The notes below the pieces were generated by a model. The model was given only the letters and a program-made list of their open reading frames with translations, did not search any database and was not told the origin of the DNA. From Bathymodiolus thermophilus thioautotrophic gill symbiont (GTDB lineage: Bacteria > Pseudomonadota > Gammaproteobacteria > PS1 > Pseudothioglobaceae), in contig NZ_CP024634.1 of the NCBI RefSeq assembly GCF_003711265.1, positions 310,001-374,000 of the forward strand: DNA of 64,000 nt. Direction: 5' to 3'. The position numbers were made by a program, and so were the translations under genes. Positions 54,101-61,902 of this stretch are shown here, one piece after another (positions within the stretch are counted from its first letter, which is position 1; each line of letters opens with the position of its first letter).

Positions 54101-56001
54101 ATCGCTTTATTGTCAGTGCTGGCGATGATGAAACCGTGCTCCTTTGGGACAGAAAAACCCAGCAACCTATCGGCTCACCTTTACAAGGGCACAGTGATAT
54201 AGTTAACTCAGTTGCTATTAGCATTGATAATCGTTTTATTGTTAGTGCTAGCAGTGATGGATCCGTGCGCCTTTGGGATAGAAAAACCCAACAGCCTATT
54301 GGTTCGCCTTTACAAGGATGCAGTGGCTTCGTACATTCAGTTGCCATTAGTACCGACAATCGTTTTATTGTCAGCGCTAGCGGCGATGGATCCGTTCTCC
54401 TTTGGGACAGAAAAACCCAGCAGCCTATCGGATTGCCTTTACAAGGACACAGTGGCTCGGTTTACTCAGTTGCCATTAGTACTGATAATCGCTTTATTGT
54501 CAGTGCTGGCTATGATAAAACCGTGCGCCTTTGGGATAGAAAAACCCAGCAGCCTATTGGATCGCCTTTACAAGGGCACAGTGGTATGGTTTACTCAGTT
54601 GCCATTAGCGCTGATAATCGTTTTATCGCCAGTGCTAGCGATGATAAAACTGTGCGCCTTTGGGATAGAAAAACCCAACAGCCTATCGGCTCGCTTTTAC
54701 AAGAGCACGGTGGCTCGGTTTACTCAGTTGCCATTAGTGCCGATAATCGTTTTATTGCTAGTGCTAGATTTGATGGATCTGTACGCCTTTGGGACAGAAA
54801 AACTCAAAAACCTATTGGCTCACCTTTGAAAGGGCACAATGGCTTTATTCTCTCAGTTGCCATTAGTGCCGATAATCGTTTTATTGTCAGCACTAGCGAT
54901 AAAACTGTACGCCTTTGGGACAGAAAAACCCAGCAGCCCATCGGCTCGCCCTTACAAGGGCATAGTGACTTGATTCGCTCAGTTGCCATTAGCACCGATA
55001 ATCGTTTTATTGTTAGTGCTGGCGATGATAAAACCGTACGCCTTTGGGACAGAAAAACCCGACAGCTCATCGGCTCGCCTTTACAAAAACACAATGATCG
55101 AGTTTTTTCAGTTGCCATTAGTGCCGATAATCGTTTTATTGTCAGTGCTGATATAGGTGGAACTGTACGCCTTTGGGACAGAAAAACCCAACAGCCTATC
55201 GGATCACCTTTACAAGGGCATAGTAGTTCGGGTCTTTCAGTTGCCATTAGTGCCGATAATCGTTTTATTGTCAGCGCTGGCGATGACAAAACCGTATGCC
55301 TTTGGGACAGAAAAACCCAGCAGCTCATCGGCTCGCTTTTACAAGGATATGATGATATTAACTCAGTTGCTATTAGTGCCGATAGTCGTTTTATTGTCAG
55401 TGCTGATATGGGTGGAGCTGTATGCCTTTGGGACAGAAAAACCCAGCAGCCCATCAGCTCGCCTTTACAAGGATATGATGATAACCCAGCTGCTATTAGT
55501 GCCGATAATCGTTTTATTTTCAGTGCTGATATGGGTGGAACTGTATGTTTTTGTGACAGAAAAACCCAACAGACTATTAGTTTGCCTTTACAAAAAGATG
55601 GTATCTGCATTAACTCAGTTGCTATTAGTGCCGATAGTCGTTTTATTGTCAGTGCTAGAGATGATAAAACCATACGCCTTTGGGACAGAAAAACCCAACA
55701 ACCTATTGGTTCGCCTTTACAAGGACACAGTGGCATGGTTTTCTCAGTTGCTATTAGTGCCGATAGTCGTTTTATTGTCAGTGCTGGCGATGATGGATCC
55801 GTACGCCTTTGGGACAGAAAAACCCAAAAATGCCTAGGCATTCATTACGCTCTTGATAACAACAGTTCTTTTTGCACTGATGGCAATCACCAAGCCACAT
55901 ACTGGAACCCAAACGATTGGGACAAACTATATGCAACAGGTCAAGACGAAAATGGCGAAACAGTTATTCTATCTCCTAGCGATTTTCCTGGTTACAAATG
56001 A
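51130..56001 (+). CDS. NLR-like STAND protein: TIR-NACHT-pentapeptide-WD40
   Basis: The 1623-aa cytoplasmic protein (ATG at 51130; TTG at 51124 is an alternative) has several parts. Residues 1-125 form an unassigned helical domain. The TIR domain (about 138-300) has VSIFISHAWEND and SDKWFCSKDCQLEASKFY, with the Glu in the position of the TIR NADase catalytic residue. The NACHT ATPase has Walker A GDFGAGKTT (about 372) and Walker B LIIFDGLDEIG (about 455). A helical arm ends HYRFSHTSFFEYFQARNIFE. Pentapeptide-like repeats follow (about 810-905: LQNAHFEHSDLSNTTFTSVL), then 15 WD40 repeats of 43 aa (937 on). Bacterial NACHT and TIR-STAND proteins are known antiphage effectors: sensing by repeats, oligomerisation, NAD depletion. 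That role is inference here. It stands alone. Confidence 0.9.
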   Translation: MTIKTTKNNDALDELLAMVLGKIAATPGNILSAIVKIAKHKGSLRPEKIEVNQLLKEERGLEITDTNFRKNLQKINEAFKEVANTQTPASIKSRGAVLEIDLGDFIDTQVSRNIERPSKSIIPSESNIPPQVISGKRTVSIFISHAWENDPILDEVTREFHQKLKNKLENLPESWRDKYQFKLWIDFENIKAVAAPNNNLKRQFVCKAQEAEFGIMLFSDKWFCSKDCQLEASKFYDKNGEILADKLVIQIALNRNIDKKYKKHPILPKLYGKYKTLPSLLKSDNCNDITDFFDNIRDEICCSLDKQTPPEPSKNTIKERLKYNDQYCHIDKVTNKGTESNNSNEKFEVIPKLIQWAKFDDPEKPIVTALLGDFGAGKTTTCQMLTQELWKQHAQDANNPAPIYFDLRNLITFFADQNNVDTSVETLLEKLIAVTGAQKITGIEVIDYLKDRNTLIIFDGLDEIGNSLGEAKLAEIYRKLLSIIPEKHWQQQPSDKDAEVIITKILVTCRTHFWRDNLQQQSVLSAQGRSKLNQDSPQSKVKVFYLAPFDKEQIEEFLRKKLPEQELKSALQFINNAHDLSDIAKKPLMLNFIFEQLSTLLQAYQSGKIINVATIYHLLFAKTLDRDEGKNLKIMPRSKDRMLQKLALYLWQEQSKSLSTNDLYDWFDDYLLTVNDLIINTQEDRNLLFTELHNASLLVRDDSHYRFSHTSFFEYFQARNIFETLLKTDNSLADLPIDKPISAESLDFVHQIYADSGNSKQEKLQQSLSRYLTYDANTDKQASKVLRTFLAKLLLQGQSSPAPIPFPKQVDFSYLDLPNLAFIGSEKTPLDLQNAHFEHSDLSNTTFTSVLLNNAVFTNSRLDYCKFDSCYLINSCFVNQDIDQCQLTGAKFHQCVLTGAKLGQVDDSCFFIDSLDEPAKQRSIVADKLTMSLEGNSQINSVVISTDNRFIVSAGDDGSVCLWDRKTQQSIGSPLQGHSGRVHSVAISADNRFIVSAGDDETVLLWDRKTQQPIGSPLQGHSDIVNSVAISIDNRFIVSASSDGSVRLWDRKTQQPIGSPLQGCSGFVHSVAISTDNRFIVSASGDGSVLLWDRKTQQPIGLPLQGHSGSVYSVAISTDNRFIVSAGYDKTVRLWDRKTQQPIGSPLQGHSGMVYSVAISADNRFIASASDDKTVRLWDRKTQQPIGSLLQEHGGSVYSVAISADNRFIASARFDGSVRLWDRKTQKPIGSPLKGHNGFILSVAISADNRFIVSTSDKTVRLWDRKTQQPIGSPLQGHSDLIRSVAISTDNRFIVSAGDDKTVRLWDRKTRQLIGSPLQKHNDRVFSVAISADNRFIVSADIGGTVRLWDRKTQQPIGSPLQGHSSSGLSVAISADNRFIVSAGDDKTVCLWDRKTQQLIGSLLQGYDDINSVAISADSRFIVSADMGGAVCLWDRKTQQPISSPLQGYDDNPAAISADNRFIFSADMGGTVCFCDRKTQQTISLPLQKDGICINSVAISADSRFIVSARDDKTIRLWDRKTQQPIGSPLQGHSGMVFSVAISADSRFIVSAGDDGSVRLWDRKTQKCLGIHYALDNNSSFCTDGNHQATYWNPNDWDKLYATGQDENGETVILSPSDFPGYK
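53938..55835 (+). repeat. 15-copy 129-bp tandem array encoding WD40 blades
   Basis: The unit encodes SVAIS-x-DNRFIVSA-x-x-D-x-x-V-x-LWDRKTQQPIGSPLQGHS and repeats every 129 bp (unit 8 is one codon short, units 11-13 slightly altered). Long blocks are shared nearly base for base among units. Differences cluster at a few codons, especially the four positions after SA and the residues after GHS. Confidence 0.95.
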
Positions 56002-56012
56002 ATAAACCTTGC

Positions 56013-56423
56013 TTACTGCTCAAGTGGCTCAATACTGAACGATTCCCAATCTTCGGTGTCGTAGGTGATTTGGAAGCCGTGTAATTTTTGTGAGACTTGT
56101 ACTTTGGTTTCGTCGGGTAATTGCCAGACTCGATTACATTCGGTGGCGCCTTGGATGTCCATGAAATTGTTGACACGGATAACTTCTTTTTTACTGAGTT
56201 CCAGATTGGTGAAAGTGGTGATAACTTCGTTGACAAATTCGGGTTTTGCTAAGTTGTAATATCCCATTTTCTCGTATTTTCTGACTGTTTTGATACATCC
56301 TTGTATGTGTGTTTTTACTTTGTCAATGTCATAATATTCTTGAGTAACGGATTCGACGCTACCATCGTCATTAATGATAACGGTGCTTACTTCTGGGAAG
56401 GCTTTAATTTTTTCGATGCTCAT
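56013..56423 (-). CDS. 136-aa protein of unknown function behind purH
   Basis: The product starts MSIEKIKAFPEVSTVIINDD and ends YDTEDWESFSIEPLEQ. It is soluble, acidic and mixed alpha/beta, with a helix (YYDIDKVKTHIQGCIKTVRK YEKMGY) and conserved-looking NNFMDIQGATECNRVWQLPD. No family recognised. The ATG begins 1 bp after the purH stop, so translation is probably coupled. In related gammaproteobacteria purD often follows purH; this gene takes that place. A longer frame from 56588 lies inside purH and is rejected. It is convergent with the NLR-like gene 11 bp away, with no clear terminator between. Confidence 0.75.
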   Translation of the reverse strand: MSIEKIKAFPEVSTVIINDDGSVESVTQEYYDIDKVKTHIQGCIKTVRKYEKMGYYNLAKPEFVNEVITTFTNLELSKKEVIRVNNFMDIQGATECNRVWQLPDETKVQVSQKLHGFQITYDTEDWESFSIEPLEQ

Positions 56424-56424
56424 G

Positions 56425-57963
56425 TTAGTGTTTGAAGTGACGCATGCCGGTAAATACCATGGCGATGCCGTGTTCGTTTGTTGCTTCGATGACCTCTGCA
56501 TCACGCATGGAGCCACCCGGTTGGATGATGGCCTTGATGCCGGCTTTGGCGGCGGCATCGATACCGTCTCTGAAGGGGAAGAAGGCATCTGATGCCATGA
56601 CTGAGCCTTCGACCACTAAGTTTTCATCAGTGGCTTTAATGCCTGCAATTTTGGCTGAATAAACGCGTGACATTTGCCCTGCGCCTACGCCAATGGTCAT
56701 TTGGTTTTTGGCGTAAACAATGGCGTTGGATTTGACTGTTTTGGCGACTTTCCAGGCAAAGAGTAAGTCGTTAATTTGTGCTTCTGTTGGGGCTAAATTG
56801 CTAACGCATTGAATGTCGTTTTTGCCAATAATGCCTAAATCTTTGTCTTGTACTAGCAGTCCGCCCGTAACGCGTTTGTAGTCCAAAGAGGGTTGTGCTA
56901 TGCCTAAATCACCGCATTCTAAAACACGCACATTTTGTTTGCTTGATAATATTGCTTTGGCATCATCATCAACACTGGGGGCGATGATGACTTCAACAAA
57001 TTGGCGATCGATGATGTTTTGTGCGGTTTTTTTGTCTAAGTTGCGGTTAAAGGCAATGATGCCACCAAATGCTGAAGTTGGGTCGGTTTTGAAAGCGTCA
57101 TTATAAGCGGCAAAAATATCATTGCGTACGGCAACGCCACAGGGGTTAGCGTGCTTAACAATCACGCAACATGGTGCATCAAAACTGCGCACACATTCTA
57201 AGGCTGCATCTGCATCTGCCATATTGTTATACGACATGGCTTTGCCTTGGCATTGTGTTGAGGAGGCGACACAGGCTTCGGTGTTGTTACTTTCTACATA
57301 AAATGCGGCATTTTGATGGGGGTTTTCTCCGTAACGCATTGATTGAACTTTGTTAAATTGGAGGTTCATGGTATTGGAAAAACCATCTTTTTCTTTGCCC
57401 AAATAGTTGGCAATAGCGCCATCATAAGCGGCAGTGTGTTCGAAGGTTTTAAGGGCTAATTGGATGCGGGTTTTTAGGGTTGTGTTGCCACTTTCGTTAA
57501 TTTCATCTATGACCGTTTGATAATCTGCATTGTCAACGATGACGGTTACTGATGCGTGGTTTTTAGCACTGGATCGTAACATTGCTGGACCGCCAATATC
57601 GATATTTTCGATTGCCTCTTCTGGTGTGCAATCAGGGTTGGCAATAGTGGCTTGGAAGGGGTACAGGTTGACTATCACTAAATCAATTGGGTGAATGTCG
57701 TTTTCTGCCATTACGCCTTCATCAAGTCCACGGCGTGCGAGAATGCCGCCGTGGATTTTTGGATTTAAGGTTTTTACTCGGCCTGCCATCATTTCAGGGA
57801 AACCTGTGTAGTCGGATACTTCAATGACGGGGACTTTGTTATCGGACAGTAATTTTGCTGTGCCGCCGGTAGAGAGGATTTCAATATTTTTACTGGCTAA
57901 AAATTCAGCCAATTTAAGGATGTCAGTTTTGTCAGAAACACTGATGAGTGCGCGTTTTATCAT
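56425..57963 (-). CDS. purH: AICAR transformylase / IMP cyclohydrolase
   Basis: The 512-aa bifunctional enzyme performs the last two steps of IMP synthesis. The N-terminal cyclohydrolase (MGS-like) domain shows [29 protein letters not shown] and [20 protein letters not shown]. The C-terminal transformylase has the catalytic Lys-His ([12 protein letters not shown]) and ends [13 protein letters not shown]. Length is close to E. coli (529). It lies directly downstream of fis (stop and start adjacent), part of a dusB-fis-purH run. Confidence 0.97.
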   Translation of the reverse strand: MIKRALISVSDKTDILKLAEFLASKNIEILSTGGTAKLLSDNKVPVIEVSDYTGFPEMMAGRVKTLNPKIHGGILARRGLDEGVMAENDIHPIDLVIVNLYPFQATIANPDCTPEEAIENIDIGGPAMLRSSAKNHASVTVIVDNADYQTVIDEINESGNTTLKTRIQLALKTFEHTAAYDGAIANYLGKEKDGFSNTMNLQFNKVQSMRYGENPHQNAAFYVESNNTEACVASSTQCQGKAMSYNNMADADAALECVRSFDAPCCVIVKHANPCGVAVRNDIFAAYNDAFKTDPTSAFGGIIAFNRNLDKKTAQNIIDRQFVEVIIAPSVDDDAKAILSSKQNVRVLECGDLGIAQPSLDYKRVTGGLLVQDKDLGIIGKNDIQCVSNLAPTEAQINDLLFAWKVAKTVKSNAIVYAKNQMTIGVGAGQMSRVYSAKIAGIKATDENLVVEGSVMASDAFFPFRDGIDAAAKAGIKAIIQPGGSMRDAEVIEATNEHGIAMVFTGMRHFKH

Positions 57964-58197
57964 TTATTTAAGTTTGTAGAGTTCAATTTTTTTCTTTAAA
58001 GTACCACGATTCATACCTAAAATTTTAGCGGCTTCGCTTTGATTTTGTTCAACCATATCCAAAACAAATTTAAGAGTGATGGATTCACTCTCTTGCATGA
58101 CCATTTTATGCACACCAAAAGCTTGCTCGCCATTTAATTGCTTAAAGTAGCGTTTTAATTTGGTGTTAATGCAATCTGGTAAATTAGTTGGACTCAT
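57964..58197 (-). CDS. fis: Fis-family nucleoid/DNA-binding protein
   Basis: The 77-aa protein ends with the Fis helix-turn-helix: FVLDMVEQNQSEAAKILGMN RGTLKKKIELYKLK, nearly the E. coli recognition region. E. coli Fis (98 aa) has about 20 more N-terminal residues, which form the Hin-activating arm; the short form seen here resembles Fis of beta- and other gammaproteobacteria. The ATG at 58197 overlaps the end of dusB by 14 bp, the classic dusB-fis arrangement. A longer frame to 58398 runs inside dusB and is rejected. Expected roles are nucleoid organisation and rRNA promoter activation. Confidence 0.93.
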   Translation of the reverse strand: MSPTNLPDCINTKLKRYFKQLNGEQAFGVHKMVMQESESITLKFVLDMVEQNQSEAAKILGMNRGTLKKKIELYKLK

Positions 58198-59158
58198 TGA
58201 GGCAATTTTTAAATTGTTGGTATTGTTCTTTAGAAGTGTCAATTTTACTAATTTTTGTCCAACAGGTTTGAGGTTTATTTTCAAAATGTTGTAAATACCA
58301 AAGAATGTGTTTTCTGGCAATGCGTACACCAAGTCCTTCGCCATAAAATTCGTGGATTTGTTGAATATGTTTGAGTGCGGTTTGTTTTTTGAGGGCAAAT
58401 GAGAGGGTTTTGGGGTGTTCGTTTGTATTTAGATAATGGTTAATTTCGGCAAAAATCCATGGGTTGCCTTGTGTGGCTCTGCCGAGCATAATGCCACTTG
58501 CGCCTGTGTTGTCTAATATTTGTTTGGCTTTTTCGGCGTTGTTGATATCGCCGTTGGCAATAACAGGGATGTTGACTTGGGAGACGACTTCGGCAATGGT
58601 GTTGTATTCTGCTTCGCCATTGTATTTGTCTTCTTTGGTTCTGCCATGTATGCTGAGCATTTGGATGCCAGCGTCTTGGGCGATTTTGGCAATGGTGGGT
58701 GCATTTTTATTGGCACGATTCCAGCCTGTGCGCATTTTTAAAGTAACAGGGACATTGACACTGTTGACCACAGATTTTAAAATAGTTGCTACCAATATTT
58801 CGTCTTGCATTAAGGCTGATCCTGCGGCTTTGTTGCATACTTTTTTGGCGGGGCAGCCCATGTTAATGTCAATAATATCGGCGCCGAATTCTACTGCTTT
58901 TTGTGCGGAAATGGCTAATTCGTCCGCTTCTGAGCCGGCAATTTGAATGCTAATTGGTGCTGATTCTCCTTTAAAGTCTAAGCGATATTTGGATTTATTG
59001 GTGTTGAGTAAATGTTGTTGTATGACCACCATTTCAGAGGTGGTGAGTGCGGCACCTTGTGCTTTGCAAAGCATTCTAAAGGGCTTGTCGCTGGTGCCTG
59101 CCATAGGGGCAAGTAGCACTTGAGAGGGGAGGGTGTAAGCGCCAATTTTGATTGGCAT
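58184..59158 (-). CDS. dusB: tRNA-dihydrouridine synthase B
   Basis: The 324-aa FMN enzyme reduces uridine in the tRNA D-loop. QVLLAPMAGTSDKPFRMLCK at the N-terminus, the catalytic-cysteine motif INMGCPAKKVCNKAAGSALM, KMRTGWNRANKN and the FMN-phosphate loop VIANGDINNAEKA are all present; the RNA-binding helical domain follows. The length matches DusB (E. coli 321). The start codon overlaps the stop of def by one base, and fis begins within its end, so def-dusB-fis-purH appear to be one transcript. Confidence 0.96.
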   Translation of the reverse strand: MPIKIGAYTLPSQVLLAPMAGTSDKPFRMLCKAQGAALTTSEMVVIQQHLLNTNKSKYRLDFKGESAPISIQIAGSEADELAISAQKAVEFGADIIDINMGCPAKKVCNKAAGSALMQDEILVATILKSVVNSVNVPVTLKMRTGWNRANKNAPTIAKIAQDAGIQMLSIHGRTKEDKYNGEAEYNTIAEVVSQVNIPVIANGDINNAEKAKQILDNTGASGIMLGRATQGNPWIFAEINHYLNTNEHPKTLSFALKKQTALKHIQQIHEFYGEGLGVRIARKHILWYLQHFENKPQTCWTKISKIDTSKEQYQQFKNCLNESN

Positions 59159-59706
59159 TATTGGCTTTTGTTGATTTTATCTAGTAGGCGTTTTTGTTTG
59201 AGTTTGGATAAGTAATCGATAAATAAGATACCTTTTAGGTGGTCTAATTCATGCTGGATGCAAACTGCAAGTAAATTGCGGGCTTCCAGGGTAAATACTT
59301 TGCCGTTTTCATCTAGTGCTTCCACCACAATGTGATTAAATCGCTCAACTTCTGCATAATAACCGGGGACTGATAGGCATCCTTCGTTGTGTGTTTCTTG
59401 GCCTTCTTTTTTGGTAATTGTTGGATTGATAAAGCACAATGGATGCTTTTCGGTAAGGGGTTTGCTGTTGTCGGTATTGCGATTTTTTAATATAAATTGG
59501 TAATCTTCACCTGAATCTGGTACATCCATTACGACAATTTGTAGGTGCTGATCAACTTGCGTGGCTGCTAGACCGATACCATCTGAGGCATACATAGTTT
59601 CAAACATATTTTTTACCATTTTTTTAATGTCATTATCCACCGCCTCAACTTTGGCAGCTTTGGTTCGTAGGCGTTTGTTTGGGAATTTTAAAATAGGTAG
59701 TATCAT
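59158..59706 (-). CDS. def: Peptide deformylase
   Basis: The 182-aa metalloenzyme removes the N-formyl group of nascent proteins. Its three motifs are intact: GIGLAATQVD, EGCLSVPGYYAEV (Cys ligand) and QHELDHLKGILFIDYLS (HExxH with both His ligands and catalytic Glu). The ATG overlaps nadB by 4 bp, so it is translationally coupled. The usual partner fmt is not adjacent; instead it sits between nadB and dusB. Confidence 0.96.
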   Translation of the reverse strand: MILPILKFPNKRLRTKAAKVEAVDNDIKKMVKNMFETMYASDGIGLAATQVDQHLQIVVMDVPDSGEDYQFILKNRNTDNSKPLTEKHPLCFINPTITKKEGQETHNEGCLSVPGYYAEVERFNHIVVEALDENGKVFTLEARNLLAVCIQHELDHLKGILFIDYLSKLKQKRLLDKINKSQ

Positions 59707-61259
59707 AATGTTATAACGGTATTTTGAATGTTAGTAGAAGTGTGTGGGTAGTCTTTATTGTAATGTAAGCCACGGCTTTCTGTTCTTGAAATTGCTGATT
59801 TAACGATAATTTGCGCTGTAGCAATCAGATTTCTGAGTTCGATTAAATCGCTTGATATTAGGTAAAGATGGTAATATTCGTTGACTTCATTTTGAATTTG
59901 ACTTAGGCGCATTCGTGCGGCATGTAAGCGTTTGTTACTTCGCACAATACCGACAAAGTTCCACATAATGCGCCTAACCTCGTCCCATAAGTGCGTTACC
60001 ATTACTTTTTCTTGAGAGGGGCAGGCTCTGGAGGCATCCCAGTTGTCAAAATTTAGAGACGATTGCTCAAAAGTTTGTTGGTTAATGTGATTGGCACAAG
60101 CTTTGGCAAACACAATGCACTCTAGCAATGAATTACTTGCCATACGATTTGCACCATGAACGCCTGTGTGTGCGGCTTCACCAATTGCATATAAGCCCTC
60201 TATATTACTGCATGCATTAATATCAGTTTGAATACCACCACAGGTGTAATGAGCAGCAGGTACAACTGGAATAGGTTGCTTGGTAATGTCAATGCCAAAA
60301 GAGAGGCACCTTTTATCAATGGTCGGAAAGTGTGATTTTATCCAAGTTTTATCTTTAAAAGAGAGGTCTAAATAAACACAATCAAAGCCATGCGTTTTCA
60401 TTTCTGAATCAATTGCTCTGGCAACAACATCTCTAGGCGCAAGTTCAAGGCGTTCATCGTATTTGTGCATAAAGGTATCGCCATTTGGCAAAATGAGTTT
60501 AGCGCCTTCGCCACGCAGCACCTCAGAGATTAAAAATGATTTTGCGTGTGGGTGATATAGGCAAGTTGGGTGGAATTGGGTAAATTCCATATTGACAATA
60601 TGACAATGCGCTCGGTATGCCATGGCGATACCATCGCCAGTTGAAGTGTCTGGATTGGAGGTGTAAAGATAGACTTTAGAGGCACCACCTGTGGCAATAA
60701 CGGTTTTATGTGCAACAAAACTTTCTACTTCGTTACTGGATTTGTTCAAAATATAAGCACCGTAGCAGCGTTTGTTTTTCATGAGTAAATCAATGGCAAT
60801 AAACCCTTCAAAAAGGTGAATATTTTTCTTCTTTTTGACGCTATTTAGTAAATTGGTTTGGATGGATTTTCCTGTTTTATCAGCCACATGAGCAACACGC
60901 CTATTGCTATGCCCACTCTCAGTTGTCAAATGATAGCGTCCTTTTTCTTGAGTAAATAACACGCCTGATTTTTCTAAAGATTGAATCGCAGTGGGCGCTT
61001 GTTCAACCATAAAGCGAATTGCTTTTTCATCGCCCAAGTGATTGCCTGTTAAAAGCGTGTCATTAATGTGTGATTGGAAATTATCTTGTGTGTCAAGTAC
61101 CGCTGAAATACCACCTTGTGCATAATAAGAACTGCCCTCCAAAAGTTTGTCTTTGGCGATCAGTGCGACAGACAACTTATCGGATAGTTGTAGGGCGTTC
61201 ATTAATCCTGCACTACCTGTGCCGATGATTAAAACATCAAAATAATGCTTGCTGGACAT
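59703..61259 (-). CDS. nadB: L-aspartate oxidase
   Basis: The 518-aa flavoenzyme oxidises aspartate to iminoaspartate in NAD synthesis. The FAD motif LIIGTGSAGLMNALQLSDKL, SSYYAQGGISAV, the substrate segment MEFTQFHPTCLY and the loop HYTCGGIQTDINACSNIEGLYAIGEAAHTGVHGANRMASNSLLEC identify it within the succinate dehydrogenase flavoprotein group. The length fits (E. coli 540). nadA and nadC are not in the window. It overlaps def at its 3' end and starts exactly after the stop of the DUF4760-like gene. Confidence 0.96.
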   Translation of the reverse strand: MSSKHYFDVLIIGTGSAGLMNALQLSDKLSVALIAKDKLLEGSSYYAQGGISAVLDTQDNFQSHINDTLLTGNHLGDEKAIRFMVEQAPTAIQSLEKSGVLFTQEKGRYHLTTESGHSNRRVAHVADKTGKSIQTNLLNSVKKKKNIHLFEGFIAIDLLMKNKRCYGAYILNKSSNEVESFVAHKTVIATGGASKVYLYTSNPDTSTGDGIAMAYRAHCHIVNMEFTQFHPTCLYHPHAKSFLISEVLRGEGAKLILPNGDTFMHKYDERLELAPRDVVARAIDSEMKTHGFDCVYLDLSFKDKTWIKSHFPTIDKRCLSFGIDITKQPIPVVPAAHYTCGGIQTDINACSNIEGLYAIGEAAHTGVHGANRMASNSLLECIVFAKACANHINQQTFEQSSLNFDNWDASRACPSQEKVMVTHLWDEVRRIMWNFVGIVRSNKRLHAARMRLSQIQNEVNEYYHLYLISSDLIELRNLIATAQIIVKSAISRTESRGLHYNKDYPHTSTNIQNTVITL

Positions 61260-61796
61260 CTATTTTTTCTTATGACATCTAAAAAATTGTGTAATTTTAC
61301 AAAAAATTCTATAATGCCAAGGTTTGGAAATACATGCAGAAAACCATTCTAAATTTTCAAATAAACAGTGGTTTTTTAATTGTTCTCTAATTTTTTCAAT
61401 ATAAGGCTTTGAGTATTCAAATGTGTGAATAATTTGTTGTTTTCTAGATAGATACATAGTGCACCTATCGTAAATGCCAATGCGAACGCCGATTGAAATT
61501 GATTCAAAATAATTAAGAATGGGGTCTATTTGGTCTTGTAAATTTTTATATTCTTCAGAGGTTGCAATTAAAGTAACGCTTTTATTGTTGTCAAAATGGT
61601 AATCACGCAGGAATTTTGCACTTTTAATTAATCGTCTATTGGAAGAAAGTTTGTCTAAAAATTCTAATGATGCTTTTTGTCTAGCGGTTTTTCTTTGTGA
61701 ATAAATAGCAACAACAGAAACAGCAATAATTAGAAAGCCAGCAACTGATGTGCTGGCTCCCGAATAAAAAAAGTTTTGAATGGCATTAATATCCAT
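61260..61796 (-). CDS. DUF4760-like membrane protein
   Basis: The 178-aa protein has one N-terminal membrane segment (VAGFLIIAVSVVAIYS) followed by a cytoplasmic helical domain: RKTARQKASLEFLDKLSSNR, then ILNYFESISIGVRIGIYDRC, which resembles DUF4760 proteins as I recall the family. The SD AGAAGGAAC precedes the ATG. The C-terminus is basic (FFRCHKKK). Function unknown. Its stop abuts the nadB start, so it heads the nadB-def-dusB-fis-purH run. Confidence 0.7.
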   Translation of the reverse strand: MDINAIQNFFYSGASTSVAGFLIIAVSVVAIYSQRKTARQKASLEFLDKLSSNRRLIKSAKFLRDYHFDNNKSVTLIATSEEYKNLQDQIDPILNYFESISIGVRIGIYDRCTMYLSRKQQIIHTFEYSKPYIEKIREQLKNHCLFENLEWFSACISKPWHYRIFCKITQFFRCHKKK

Positions 61797-61902
61797 CAGT
61801 TCCTTCTAATAAAAACATATTGTTCTCCTTTCTCCATAGTACAGGGCATTATTTTAACCTTTTTTTAGTACATAATGATATTTTTGCCTGTTTTTTGTTG
61901 TG

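Noticed and set aside
53938-55835. CRISPR-like periodic repeat
   Set aside because: Units are 129 bp, coding in one frame with WD40 consensus, and have no unique spacers.
54804-55841. 345-codon open frame on the minus strand across the WD40 array (and a 205-226-codon plus-strand frame in another phase)
   Set aside because: They are shadows produced by the 129-bp repeat, which keeps the same alternative frame open in every unit; they have no ribosome site and repeat the same low-quality peptide.
58198-58398. N-terminal extension of fis inside dusB
   Set aside because: No Fis similarity; dusB occupies the DNA in another frame.
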